NCBI RefSeq assembly: GCF_001458175.1 | Contig: NZ_CYPW01000013.1 | Coordinates: 1-64,000 of the forward strand | DNA length: 64,000 nucleotides | Direction of reading: 5' to 3' | Origin: Shimia marina | GTDB lineage: Bacteria > Pseudomonadota > Alphaproteobacteria > Rhodobacterales > Rhodobacteraceae | Shown: positions 16,302 through 23,733 of the stretch, in pieces | Layout of the letters: each line of letters begins with the position of its first letter | How positions within the stretch are numbered: position 1 is the stretch's first letter | The notes under the pieces: generated by a model | Seen by the model: the letters and a program-made list of their open reading frames with translations, nothing else | Told to the model about the DNA's origin: nothing | Database searches by the model: none | Program-made: the position numbers and the translations under genes

Positions 16302-17416
16302 CAGTCAGCCAGGAGGCGGCCCGCCCCCAGCTCCATATTGACGTACATTTCAGTGCCCGGTTCAAAGATACGCTTGTTGCCGCGATCTGAGTTCGAAGTG
16401 CGAACGACAAAATCTGGACCGTCCTGTAGGTCCACGATGGTGGTGATGTCTGTTCCGACAAAGATGTTCTCTTTGATCCGCCCTTTCAGGCTTTCGGTTT
16501 CAGCTGGATTCTCAGACATAAAGAGGCGTTCGGGCCGGATCGACATATGTACCTTGGACCCGATATCGACCCCTTCGACCGCGTTACAGGTCAATTCGTG
16601 TCCGCCACCCAAGTGACAAACAGCTCGCCCATTGTTAATCGCGTCAACCGAAACTTCGAGCAAGTTGGTCTCGCCAATGAAATCCGCAACAAACATATTA
16701 TGTGGGCGTTCATAGATATCTGTGGGCGACCCCAGTTGCTGCATTTCACCTGCTGACATGACCGCAATACGGTCGGACATGGTCAACGCCTCTTCCTGAT
16801 CGTGTGTCACAAAGATGAAGGTGATCCCGGTTTCGCGCTGCAGGTGCTTCAATTCAAGCTGCATGGCCTTGCGAAGCTTCAGATCAAGTGCTGAGAGCGG
16901 TTCGTCCAGCAGCAGCACTTTTGGCTGGGGCGCCAGCGCACGCGCGAGCGCAACGCGTTGCTGTTGGCCCCCTGAGAGTTGGCTAGGCTTGCGGGCAGAG
17001 AATTGGGAAAGCTGTACAAGTTCCAGCATCTCACCAGCCTTAGTGCGGGCTTCGGACTTTGATTTGCCCCGCATCTCCAAGCCAAAAGCCACATTGTCCA
17101 GAATAGTCATATGCGGAAAGAGCGCATAGTTCTGGAAAACCGTGTTCACGGGGCGTTTGTTTGGGGGCAGGTTCGCGATTTCATCACCAAAGAGGTAGAT
17201 GGCCCCTTCTGTCACGGCCTCAAATCCGGCGATCATGCGTAGCAAGGTGGTTTTGCCGCAACCGGATGGTCCCAGAAGCGTGAAAAACTCATTGTCCATA
17301 ATGGACAGTGAGATCGTCTTGAGCGCTGTGAAGTCTCCATAACGTTTGACCGCGTCTCTTACATCGATTGCGATCTGTTTATTCTCAGCCAATTTGGCCT
17401 CCCCGAGGTGCCGCAT
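16301..17416 (-). CDS. potA: Polyamine ABC transporter ATP-binding protein (PotA-like)
   Basis: 371 residues. Nucleotide-binding motifs: Walker A GPSGCGKT (49-56), Q-loop FQNYALFPH, signature LSGGQQQRVALARAL, Walker B VLLLDEPLSALD, and switch His in FVTHDQEEA. The C-terminal third is a TOBE/OB regulatory domain (SIRPERLFM and following), as in PotA and the CUT1/MalK-type ATPases. The start at 17416 (MRHLGEAKLAENKQ) is the best available; there is no strong ribosome-binding site, and a GTG or other start a few codons inside is possible. As first gene of the potABCD operon it lies next to the putative regulatory motifs at 17427-17434 and 17478-17494. Confidence 0.87.
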   Translation of the reverse strand: MRHLGEAKLAENKQIAIDVRDAVKRYGDFTALKTISLSIMDNEFFTLLGPSGCGKTTLLRMIAGFEAVTEGAIYLFGDEIANLPPNKRPVNTVFQNYALFPHMTILDNVAFGLEMRGKSKSEARTKAGEMLELVQLSQFSARKPSQLSGGQQQRVALARALAPQPKVLLLDEPLSALDLKLRKAMQLELKHLQRETGITFIFVTHDQEEALTMSDRIAVMSAGEMQQLGSPTDIYERPHNMFVADFIGETNLLEVSVDAINNGRAVCHLGGGHELTCNAVEGVDIGSKVHMSIRPERLFMSENPAETESLKGRIKENIFVGTDITTIVDLQDGPDFVVRTSNSDRGNKRIFEPGTEMYVNMELGAGRLLAD

Positions 17417-17426
17417 GTTCTACCAT

Positions 17427-17434
17427 GGGTATAT
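17427..17434. promoter_or_regulatory. GGGTATAT motif shared with the LuxR/aminotransferase operator
   Basis: GGGTATAT occurs 10 bases before the potA start and, within a perfect palindrome, at 5042-5049 (its complement at 5046-5053). Here the second half is degenerate (CCGGG instead of ACCCC). It could be a weaker site of the same regulator. An 8-base match can also occur by chance. Confidence 0.3.
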
Positions 17435-17477
17435 CCGGGCGCTGCCACCTGTCTAAGAACGGACTTCCTCACTTTAT

Positions 17478-17494
17478 CTTAGGTACAACCTAAG
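17478..17494. promoter_or_regulatory. Inverted repeat upstream of potA
   Basis: CTTAGGT and ACCTAAG, a perfect 7-bp inverted repeat with a 3-base spacer, lies 62-78 bases upstream of the potA start. Its size and symmetry fit a dimeric regulator binding site. The binding protein is unknown; the LysR and LuxR proteins of this region are candidates. Confidence 0.45.
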
Positions 17495-17809
17495 TACTGA
17501 TTTTTGTGTTTAATATCAGTTTTTTACGTGGTTTTTTATCATTCACTCCGCGTGGCGATTTTGTGGGCTTAAACACCAATGGGTCCAATTCGGGCAGTTT
17601 AAAAAAGGCAAATTGTCGATCCGAATTGATCCACCGCTCAGCTTGAAAAAAACAACGGCACTTCCACAGCTAGATCTGCTGCTTTAAGCAGCGGCTATTG
17701 TACCCCTGTCTTCTATGCTGTTGTATTTTTGGCCGTGGGCCCGGCCCATATCGCGCAGACAGATGTCTACCTGAAGTGTCTCGTATAGATGTCGCAATCC
17801 GCGCAATGG

Positions 17810-18583
17810 TCACGCGGGCAACCTGGCATCTACATAAAGCGCGCCGCGCTCGGTGCGCGCCAAATCTGTTTCCACGCGATACGTGTGGCCAATTTCTGGC
17901 AAGGCGAGGATCCGATCTGGTGGCCCATCGGCAAGAATGACCCCATCCCGCAACAACACCAGCCGGTCACAGAATTTCGCCGCAAGGTTCAGATCATGTA
18001 GAGCTGCGATGACAACTGGCTTGCGACGTAGCATCTCGCCGCGGATTGATGTCATGATGGACAGTTGGTGATGCAGATCCAGGGCACTGGTCGGTTCATC
18101 CAGCAAGATGACATCCGGCGCACGTACAATTGTTTGCGCAACAGAAACCATCTGCGCCTGACCTCCGCTCAAATCCGCGATGCCGCGGTCTGACAGATGG
18201 GCAAGTTTCAGAGCGTGAAGTGTTTCGGCCACCCGATCAAGATTGTCAGATTTTACCCGCCAGCCGCTGGTTTGTTTCAACGCCAGCAAAACGCTTTCAA
18301 AGACGGTCAGCAAGGCGTTGCAGCCAAAGGCCTGCGGCATATAGGCGACCTTCTGTGCGCGGTCTCTCCGACCCATCCCAGCAATGTCGTTTCCGTTTAA
18401 GCTGATCCGCCCGGCAGTTGGCGTGATCAATCCGGCCAGCGTTTTAAAAAGCGTGGATTTGCCGGAGGCATTTGGCCCAATCAAACCGACAAATTCGCCG
18501 CCTTTCAGGTTGGGAACGGAGACGTCATGTAGAATTTCGACGCGGCCGTAGCCTGCTTTTAAGTTCTCGATATTTAGGGTCAT
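17810..18583 (-). CDS. Iron-chelate ABC transporter ATP-binding protein (FecE/FhuC-like)
   Basis: 257 residues. Walker A is GPNASGKST (36-44, the family usually has GPNGSGKST or GPNGAGKST), the signature is LSGGQAQMVSVAQTIV, Walker B is [12 protein letters not shown] and the switch His is ALHDLNLAA, the last being typical of the siderophore/heme/B12 group. Its start overlaps the permease stop by four bases, so translation is coupled. It energises uptake of an iron chelate (siderophore or heme) or vitamin B12; the iron-type palindrome upstream of the operon favours iron. It is the last gene of the three-gene operon. Confidence 0.87.
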   Translation of the reverse strand: MTLNIENLKAGYGRVEILHDVSVPNLKGGEFVGLIGPNASGKSTLFKTLAGLITPTAGRISLNGNDIAGMGRRDRAQKVAYMPQAFGCNALLTVFESVLLALKQTSGWRVKSDNLDRVAETLHALKLAHLSDRGIADLSGGQAQMVSVAQTIVRAPDVILLDEPTSALDLHHQLSIMTSIRGEMLRRKPVVIAALHDLNLAAKFCDRLVLLRDGVILADGPPDRILALPEIGHTYRVETDLARTERGALYVDARLPA

Positions 18584-19641
18584 GACAGTTTCTCTCGCCG
18601 TGTTCCGAGGATGATCGAGATAAACACGGGTACGCCGATCAATGAGGTGATGATGCCAATGGGATATATGATGCCCGGTGTGATGGATTTGGAAATCACC
18701 GAGGTCAGTGACAGCACAACCGCGCCAACCAATGCTGAAAGGGGTACAAAAAACCGCTGATCCTCGCCGACAATAAGCCGCGCGATATGCGGGCCGACCA
18801 GCCCGACAAACCCCACCGTGCCAACAAAGGAAACCGCCGTGGCCGCCAGAAGTGACACACAGATCAGCATCTCAACCCGCAGGCGCGCCACATCCACACC
18901 CATGCTTTCCGCTGTGGCCTCGCCCATGCGCAGCGCGGTCATGGGCCATGTGCGCAGCAGGCTGAAGGGAATGGCCAGGCCAAGCAGTAAAACGCCAATG
19001 CTGATCTTTTCCCAGCTGGCACGGCCAAGCGAACCCATCATCCAAAACACAATGCGCGCGATCTGATCTTCGGAGGCCATATATTGCATCAGTGCCAAAA
19101 GCGCCGAAAAAGTGAAGAAAATCGCAATGCCAAACAGGATCATGGTTTCTGATCCGACACCCTTCAGCCGGGTGGCCAACAGGATAAACCCACAGGTGAG
19201 CAGGGCAAAGACAAAGGCATTGATGGAGACCAGCAATGGGCCGACGGCGGGTATGATGCTGAAGCCCAAAACAATTGCCAGTGAGGCACCAAAGGAGGCG
19301 GCAGCCGAGACCCCTAGGGTAAATGGCTCGGCAAGCGGGTTGTTTAGAATTGTCTGCATCTGCGCGCCAGCCACAGCCAGCAATGCCCCAACAATCACGG
19401 CGGTGATGGCCACCGGCAGGCGATAATCCCACACAATCACCTTGAGCCGCACGCCGTTCGAAAGCGGATCTGTCAGAACCTGCCACACCGTTGACAGGCT
19501 GTAGTTTCCCGGCCCGGTGGCGATATCCACCAGAAAGCTCAGCAGAAGGATGGCGGCAACGACGAAGATCATGCCGTAGCGCCGCGCGGTTTGAGACGCA
19601 TAGGACCGTCGCATCTCTGAGACGTATATATCGATTGTCAT
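18580..19641 (-). CDS. Iron-chelate ABC transporter permease (FecCD family)
   Basis: 353 residues from the ATG at 19639-19641 (MTIDIYVSEMRRSY); the frame is open to 19674 but AAGG at 19647-19650 supports the inner start. About ten hydrophobic helices are present, with the FecCD/BtuC landmarks LRLPVAI-like (here DYRLPVAITAVIVGALLAVAGAQMQ, near 95-120), NPLAEPFTLGVSAAASFGA, and VGFVGLVGPHIARLIVGEDQR near the C-terminus, which contains the ATPase-docking Gly-Pro-His. One permease gene is present, so it must act as a homodimer, as BtuC or HmuU do. It follows the binding-protein gene after 57 bases that contain a hairpin (19661-19686). Confidence 0.88.
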   Translation of the reverse strand: MTIDIYVSEMRRSYASQTARRYGMIFVVAAILLLSFLVDIATGPGNYSLSTVWQVLTDPLSNGVRLKVIVWDYRLPVAITAVIVGALLAVAGAQMQTILNNPLAEPFTLGVSAAASFGASLAIVLGFSIIPAVGPLLVSINAFVFALLTCGFILLATRLKGVGSETMILFGIAIFFTFSALLALMQYMASEDQIARIVFWMMGSLGRASWEKISIGVLLLGLAIPFSLLRTWPMTALRMGEATAESMGVDVARLRVEMLICVSLLAATAVSFVGTVGFVGLVGPHIARLIVGEDQRFFVPLSALVGAVVLSLTSVISKSITPGIIYPIGIITSLIGVPVFISIILGTRREKLS

Positions 19642-19660
19642 GGGGAATACCTTAAAGATG

Positions 19661-19686
19661 TTCGGGCCCGCCAAGGCGGGACCGAA
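19661..19686. other. Intercistronic hairpin between binding protein and permease genes
   Basis: TTCGG-G-CCCGCC-AA-GGCGGG-A-CCGAA, two stacked stems of 5 and 6 bp separated by one G-A mismatch with a 2-base turn. On the transcribed (minus) strand there is no T-run after it, so it is more likely an mRNA-stabilising or partial-termination element than a full terminator; on the plus strand it would be followed by TTTTT. Confidence 0.6.
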
Positions 19687-19698
19687 TTTTTGGCGGTG

Positions 19699-20853
19699 TT
19701 ACATACCAGAGTTCAGCGTGCCCCAGAAAACGCCGGAGTATTCAATCGGCAGGAACTTCTCATGCAGCTCTTTCATGGTCGCCTCTGGATCCACATCGGC
19801 AAACAGCTCTGGATGTGCCCATTTGGCAAAGGCCTGCATCGCCACAAAGTGGTAAGGGCTGTTATAGAACTGATGATAGACGGAGTGGAAACGACCGTTT
19901 TTCACCGCAGACAGCTCTGGCCAGCCTTCGCGTGCCGCAAGACCTGCAAGGCGGTCCTGAACGGTTGCGTCATCCGCCTCATAACCGAACAGAACTGCGA
20001 TGGTGTCTGGATTGGCTTCAGACCAGTTTGCACCTGTGCCGATGATCACAGCAGGGTCATCCGCAAACAGCGCTTCAAGGCTGACTTTGGTTTTGAAACC
20101 TGGGAATTTCATTGACCCCCAATTGCGCCCGCCGGCCAGATCCACCAAACGTCCAAGATTGGCCGCGCCATAAGTGGTGCAACACTTGGACGGGTTATAG
20201 CCAGCCGCGTTTTCAATAAAGACAATCGGGCGATCTTCGACCGGGATCTGCGACACGCGGGAATAGATCAGCTTGGTTTGCTGCTGATAGAAATCGGAGA
20301 ACGCGTCAGCCTGATCCCGTTTGTCAAAAATTCGCCCCATCAGCTGGATGCTGGGGATAGAGTTTGCGGTTGGATCTTGGCGGAAGTCCACAAAGACGGT
20401 GGCCACACCCGCCTCTTCCAATTTTTCGATAATGTCGCTTTCCTGCGCCTTGAGCAGGTTGCCGAGGTTCATGAACACCACTTCGGTGCCCAGAGAAATC
20501 ACCGCCTCAAGGTTCCACTCATCGGCATAGGGGCTGCCAAAGCTGGGGAGGTTCTTGATCTCGGGATAAGCGGCCAGATACTTGCGGTAAGCATCTGGGT
20601 CATAGTTGATCATGTCGTCTTTCCAGCCGACGACACGCGCAAATGGATTTTCTTGGTCCAGAAGTGCGATCGAATAGATCATGCGGCCTTCGCCGATCAC
20701 AACTTTAGATGGGTTTTTTTCGACTTCGACAACGCGGCCTGCGATGTCGGTCACTTTGATGGTCTCTGCAAGGGCGATCGTGGCGGACGCAAAAGAAAGC
20801 GTGAGTGCTGCGGCAGCGGAGCAAAGACCCCGCGTCAGATTTTTGACGGTCAT
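19699..20853 (-). CDS. Iron-chelate ABC transporter substrate-binding protein (FecB/BtuF fold)
   Basis: 384 residues with a clear Sec signal (CSAAAALTLSFASATIALAET, cleavage near 29). The mature protein opens with IKVTDIAGRVVEVEKNPSKVVIGEGRMIYSIALL, the entry pattern of the class III periplasmic binding domain (PF01497). The second lobe contains VVFMNLGNLL, TVFVDFRQDP and IIGTGANW. A CC pair (PSKCCTTYG, near 222-230) is unusual for the family and could form a disulfide or bind metal. It is the first gene of the operon and lies 58 bases downstream of an iron-box-like palindrome. The ligand may be a ferric siderophore or heme; a plain cobalamin role is less likely given that palindrome. No TonB receptor is in the window. 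Confidence 0.85.
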   Translation of the reverse strand: MTVKNLTRGLCSAAAALTLSFASATIALAETIKVTDIAGRVVEVEKNPSKVVIGEGRMIYSIALLDQENPFARVVGWKDDMINYDPDAYRKYLAAYPEIKNLPSFGSPYADEWNLEAVISLGTEVVFMNLGNLLKAQESDIIEKLEEAGVATVFVDFRQDPTANSIPSIQLMGRIFDKRDQADAFSDFYQQQTKLIYSRVSQIPVEDRPIVFIENAAGYNPSKCCTTYGAANLGRLVDLAGGRNWGSMKFPGFKTKVSLEALFADDPAVIIGTGANWSEANPDTIAVLFGYEADDATVQDRLAGLAAREGWPELSAVKNGRFHSVYHQFYNSPYHFVAMQAFAKWAHPELFADVDPEATMKELHEKFLPIEYSGVFWGTLNSGM

Positions 20854-20910
20854 AGGTCTCTCCTTATTTCAGCGGCAGCAGGTGCCGCTCGCATGCGTAA
20901 CTAATAATAA

Positions 20911-20927
20911 TTGACTAAATTTGTCAA
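20911..20927. promoter_or_regulatory. Iron-regulator box (TGA-N9-TCA palindrome)
   Basis: TTGACTAAATTTGTCAA, with 5-bp arms TTGAC and GTCAA, contains TGA-N9-TCA at 20912-20926. This is the core described for the IRO motif of alphaproteobacterial iron regulators (RirA/IscR-like). It is 58-74 bases upstream of the binding-protein start, a position suitable for repression. TTGACT also serves as a plausible -35 element on the other strand. Confidence 0.6.
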
Positions 20928-20985
20928 ACTACTAGCGAGCTGCAATAGGTGAGGCTTATACGACTTACGGTTCTTTGCTGACTGT

Positions 20986-21681
20986 CTATGTGCGGGCCGC
21001 TTCAAAAGCCTGCCAGGCTGCCTCAAACTGTTCAAAATCAAAGCCTTCCTTGCGGGCGGGCTCCAGAACCAGTTTTTCGGTTTCTAGCAGTTTGAGGATG
21101 GCGGCTTCCAGCATTGGAATGACATCTTCGGGAATGACCAGCGCGCCGTGGCGATCGGCGTGGACCAGATCACCGTCCTGCACCGCCATGCCAAAAACCT
21201 CAACCGGGGTGCCCACCTCGCGCACATGCACAAAGGCGTGGCTGGGGCCGATGGAGCCTGCGACCACTGGAAAGCCCTCAGGCAGATCTCCAAGGTCGCG
21301 CATCACGCCGTTGGTGAGCGCGCCAGACACGCCTAAGCCCTTGTGAACATTTGTGTTTATCTCCCCCCAAAATGCGCCGACGGCATTGGGATAATCGAGA
21401 TCTTGGACGACGGTGACACGGGGGGAGGGGCCTTCTGACATGTGTTTGTAATAGGCCATGCGGCGGGCGCGGATCACATCCGGGGCCTCTTGTGAGGGCT
21501 CCTGTGCGGCGATTTTGGCGGTGCGGGCGTAGCCGACCATGGCACCCTCTTCGGGGGCGGAGCAGAGCATGGTGCCCCGGGTGAACTGGGCAAAACCGCG
21601 CTGACCCTGTGCCACTTCAATGGCGTTACAGACGGTTGGTGTGTCGACAGATTGCAGGAGTTTGAGCAGGGAAGGGGTCAT
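20986..21681 (-). CDS. RraA/HMG-aldolase family protein
   Basis: 231 residues from the ATG at 21679-21681, which overlaps the stop of the preceding hydrolase gene by four bases. Landmarks of the RraA/HMG aldolase fold: DTPTVCNAIE near the N-terminus (13-22), the central WGEINTNVHKGLGVSGALTNGVMRDL in which the last Arg-Asp corresponds to the metal and carboxylate-binding R-D of class II HMG/CHA aldolases, and DGDLVHADRHGALVIPEDV near 173-191, a family signature. Some members cleave 4-hydroxy-4-methyl-2-oxoglutarate or oxaloacetate-like acids; E. coli RraA instead inhibits RNase E. As last gene of a catabolic run, an aldolase or decarboxylase acting on a 2-oxo acid is the better inference. Its substrate is unknown. 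Confidence 0.8.
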   Translation of the reverse strand: MTPSLLKLLQSVDTPTVCNAIEVAQGQRGFAQFTRGTMLCSAPEEGAMVGYARTAKIAAQEPSQEAPDVIRARRMAYYKHMSEGPSPRVTVVQDLDYPNAVGAFWGEINTNVHKGLGVSGALTNGVMRDLGDLPEGFPVVAGSIGPSHAFVHVREVGTPVEVFGMAVQDGDLVHADRHGALVIPEDVIPMLEAAILKLLETEKLVLEPARKEGFDFEQFEAAWQAFEAART

Positions 21682-22373
21682 AGGGTTTCCAACCATGTTG
21701 TGAGCGCCGCTGTGGTGGCCTGAGGCTGTTCCAATGTGGGCAGATGACCCGCATCCGGCAGCACGGTGAGGGTGCTGTTGGGCAGCAGCTCATGCATAAG
21801 TTCGTGGCGCGCCACAGGGCAGAGGCGATCTTGTTCCCCACAGAGCACAAGCGCAGGATTGTCAAAGTATTTCAGCGTCTCGGTTTGATCAGGACGGTCG
21901 CGTAAGGCAATGGATTGGTTGATAAAAACCTGATCGCCCAGCGCCAGGGCCATATCTTCGCAGATCAGCTCCAGCGTGGCCGCATCCGAGCTTTCCGCAA
22001 GATAATGCGGGATCATCTGATCGCGCATCACATCGCGCAGCTCACCGTTTCGCACCATCTCGATCTGCGGGCCGCGCTTGGCTTTCACAGCCTCCAGTTC
22101 GGCCAGCGGGTTGGTGTCCATCAGGGCCAGACCGGCCACCCGTTCGGGCGCCAAACGGGCCACTTCCATGGCGAGAATGCCCCCCATGCTGAGGCCAGCA
22201 AGGGCAAAGCGGGGCGGGGCGTTTTGCAGCACATCCTGCGCCAGTTCGGTCATGGTGGCAAAGCCGCCAATGGGCGCAACAGAGACCATATGGCGCGCGG
22301 ACAGGGCGGCAATTTGGGGGGCAAATAGCCGAGCATCACACATCATGCCGGGCAAGAAAACGATGGGTGTCAT
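21678..22373 (-). CDS. Alpha/beta hydrolase
   Basis: 231 residues from the ATG at 22371-22373 (MTPIVFLPGMMCDARLF); the frame reaches 22421 but that part is not needed. Oxyanion-hole segment FLPGMM (6-11), nucleophile elbow ALAGLSMGG with Ser62, acid GEQDRLCP and base DAGHLPTLEQP give a complete Ser-Asp-His triad. The layout without an extended cap resembles 3-oxoadipate enol-lactonase and related esterases. In this gene set it could hydrolyse a lactone or ester intermediate. A gap of 184 bases separates it from the bicupin gene, and contains an 11-base tandem repeat at 22456-22477. Confidence 0.8.
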   Translation of the reverse strand: MTPIVFLPGMMCDARLFAPQIAALSARHMVSVAPIGGFATMTELAQDVLQNAPPRFALAGLSMGGILAMEVARLAPERVAGLALMDTNPLAELEAVKAKRGPQIEMVRNGELRDVMRDQMIPHYLAESSDAATLELICEDMALALGDQVFINQSIALRDRPDQTETLKYFDNPALVLCGEQDRLCPVARHELMHELLPNSTLTVLPDAGHLPTLEQPQATTAALTTWLETL

Positions 22374-22455
22374 TGGCGACAGTCCTTCTAAAGCGCACGG
22401 GGAGGGCGGTGCGTTAAACACTTGCGCATCGTGCCAAAACCACCTGTCTGTATTA

Positions 22456-22477
22456 CGTCGGTATTGCGTCGGTATTG
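22456..22477. repeat. 11-base tandem repeat (CGTCGGTATTG x2)
   Basis: CGTCGGTATTG occurs twice head-to-tail in the spacer between the bicupin and the hydrolase, with a third partial copy (TGTATTACGTCGG) just before. It could be a regulator site made of direct repeats or a replication-slippage product. Nothing else is seen in this spacer. Confidence 0.5.
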
Positions 22478-22557
22478 CGGAGGTGTCATTTTCGGCATCT
22501 CGCTGTTAACTTTTGCGGCTGTTGCGTGGCGACCGTTGCGCCGCGCAAGTCCTTTCG

Positions 22558-23517
22558 TTAACCGACCCACGTCGCCCCGGCGGGGTCATTGGTTGCGGTG
22601 ATGCGGTAAAGCCCGGCCTCACCTGTCATGGAGGGTGCGACGCTGTAGCTTTCGCCGGGCATGGTCAGAGCGGTGTCCCCGGCGGAGAGGGTGACCTCTA
22701 CGTCATCAATCTTGATGCGCCAGTGGCCGCTGGCGGGCATCAGCACCACGGGCTGATCGGTTTTGATCTGCTCGGTCACAGCAGAGCCACGGGTGAGGAA
22801 ATCCACCTCAAAGCCGGGCTTGTCTTTGATCATGGCATCTTCGCCAATCACCTTGGCGGGTTTGCTGGATCCCAGCGCCATCAAATCCCAATAGCGGGCG
22901 ACATATTTGCCAACCACATCCTCAACCGGCACTTCGGGGTAGGCTTTCAGCTCTTCCTCAGACAGCAGCGGCATGGCGCGCACATTGTGGGGGAGCTCCT
23001 GCCCTTTCTTGCTGTCATAGAGCACGCCGTTGTCGCCCAGCATCAGGCCGTGGGCCTGTGCGTCCTCGATCACCTGCGGCGCCCATGTGACGCCGCCACC
23101 AGCGTCGTCGCCGCCAAGGATCGACATGATCATGCCGTAGTCCTGACCGACGTTTTCAAAGCCGCGGAAGATGCCGGTGGGAATGTTAAAGATGTCGCCT
23201 TCTTCGGCGATGAATTCACCGGCGGTGCCATAGCGGCCCCAGAAGAAGCGCCAGCGGCCTTTGGCCACAAAAAACACCTCGGCGGTGGTGTGGCTGTGCA
23301 GGGAGTTGCGGCATTTGGGCGGCTGGCCTGCGGCGCCGATGTTGAAGCCGATCTTGTCGGTGATGTGGACGTGCTGATCGGGGGATTCCGAGACACCGCC
23401 ACCGACGATGGTGAAGTTCTCTTTCTGATCAGAGCCCGGTGTGTGGGCGTCAATGAAGGCAGTTTTGCAGGGTTGCAGCTCGCCGTAGCGGACGATGCGG
23501 GATTGGATGGTGCTCAT
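22558..23517 (-). CDS. Bicupin-domain protein, probable metal-dependent dioxygenase or isomerase
   Basis: 319 residues from the ATG at 23515-23517 (MSTIQSRIVRYGELQPCKTAF); the upstream extension to 23598 lacks protein character. Two cupin barrels can be seen. The first has SLHSHTTAEVFFVAKGRWRFFWG (about 72-94), where H-x-H-x4-E is the first cupin motif, followed by GDIFNIPTGIFRGFEN, the second. The C-terminal barrel (about 225-300) has MPASGHWRIKIDDVEVTLSAGDTALTMPGES, a second-cupin pattern whose metal ligands look incomplete. This layout recalls gentisate or homogentisate-like dioxygenases and quercetinases, but the similarity I can see is only at fold level. It sits in the SnoaL/LacI operon; a 216-base spacer with a palindromic element separates it from the gene before. 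Confidence 0.75.
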   Translation of the reverse strand: MSTIQSRIVRYGELQPCKTAFIDAHTPGSDQKENFTIVGGGVSESPDQHVHITDKIGFNIGAAGQPPKCRNSLHSHTTAEVFFVAKGRWRFFWGRYGTAGEFIAEEGDIFNIPTGIFRGFENVGQDYGMIMSILGGDDAGGGVTWAPQVIEDAQAHGLMLGDNGVLYDSKKGQELPHNVRAMPLLSEEELKAYPEVPVEDVVGKYVARYWDLMALGSSKPAKVIGEDAMIKDKPGFEVDFLTRGSAVTEQIKTDQPVVLMPASGHWRIKIDDVEVTLSAGDTALTMPGESYSVAPSMTGEAGLYRITATNDPAGATWVG

Positions 23518-23586
23518 GATGTGTCTCCGTTTGTTTGAGCCCCGCGCCCAGATGATCGATCGGGCGGAGGCGTTTGAGAGGGCGCG

Positions 23587-23607
23587 GTCCCGGCTCAAGG
23601 CCGGGAC
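23587..23607. repeat. REP-like palindrome (GTCCCGGC / GCCGGGAC)
   Basis: An 8-bp perfect stem with a 5-base loop TCAAG in the spacer between the bicupin and the first SnoaL gene. A related element with a CCCGGGC stem lies at 29029-29046. Such GTCCCGG...CCGGGAC palindromes are scattered between genes in many alphaproteobacteria. The remaining spacer bases (23518-23733) show nothing else. Confidence 0.5.
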
Positions 23608-23733
23608 GGGGCGCGCACTCCGGGAGGACGGTTGTTCAAACGTCGGGCACGCAGAGAGGCGCGGTGTGCATGAAAGCGCCGCGCCGCCTGTGTGGCGTTG
23701 CGATATGAGTTTTTACCCTGCACCAAACGCGCC

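Larger units (their letters stand above)
17417..17809. other. Intergenic region between potA and the iron-type ABC operon
   Basis: 393 bases, AT-richer than the flanking genes, without a convincing gene. It holds GGGTATAT at 17427-17434 (shared with the LuxR operator), a CTTAGGT-ACA-ACCTAAG inverted repeat at 17478-17494, and a GCTGCTT-T-AAGCAGC palindrome at 17678-17692. A GC-rich inverted repeat GGCCG...CGGCC near 17732-17747 has no T-run on the minus side. The potA promoter must lie here. Confidence 0.5.

Noticed and set aside
17732-17747. GC-rich inverted repeat GGCCG...CGGCC as terminator of the iron operon
   Set aside because: On the minus strand it is followed by AAAAAT, not T, so it cannot act as an intrinsic terminator in that direction.
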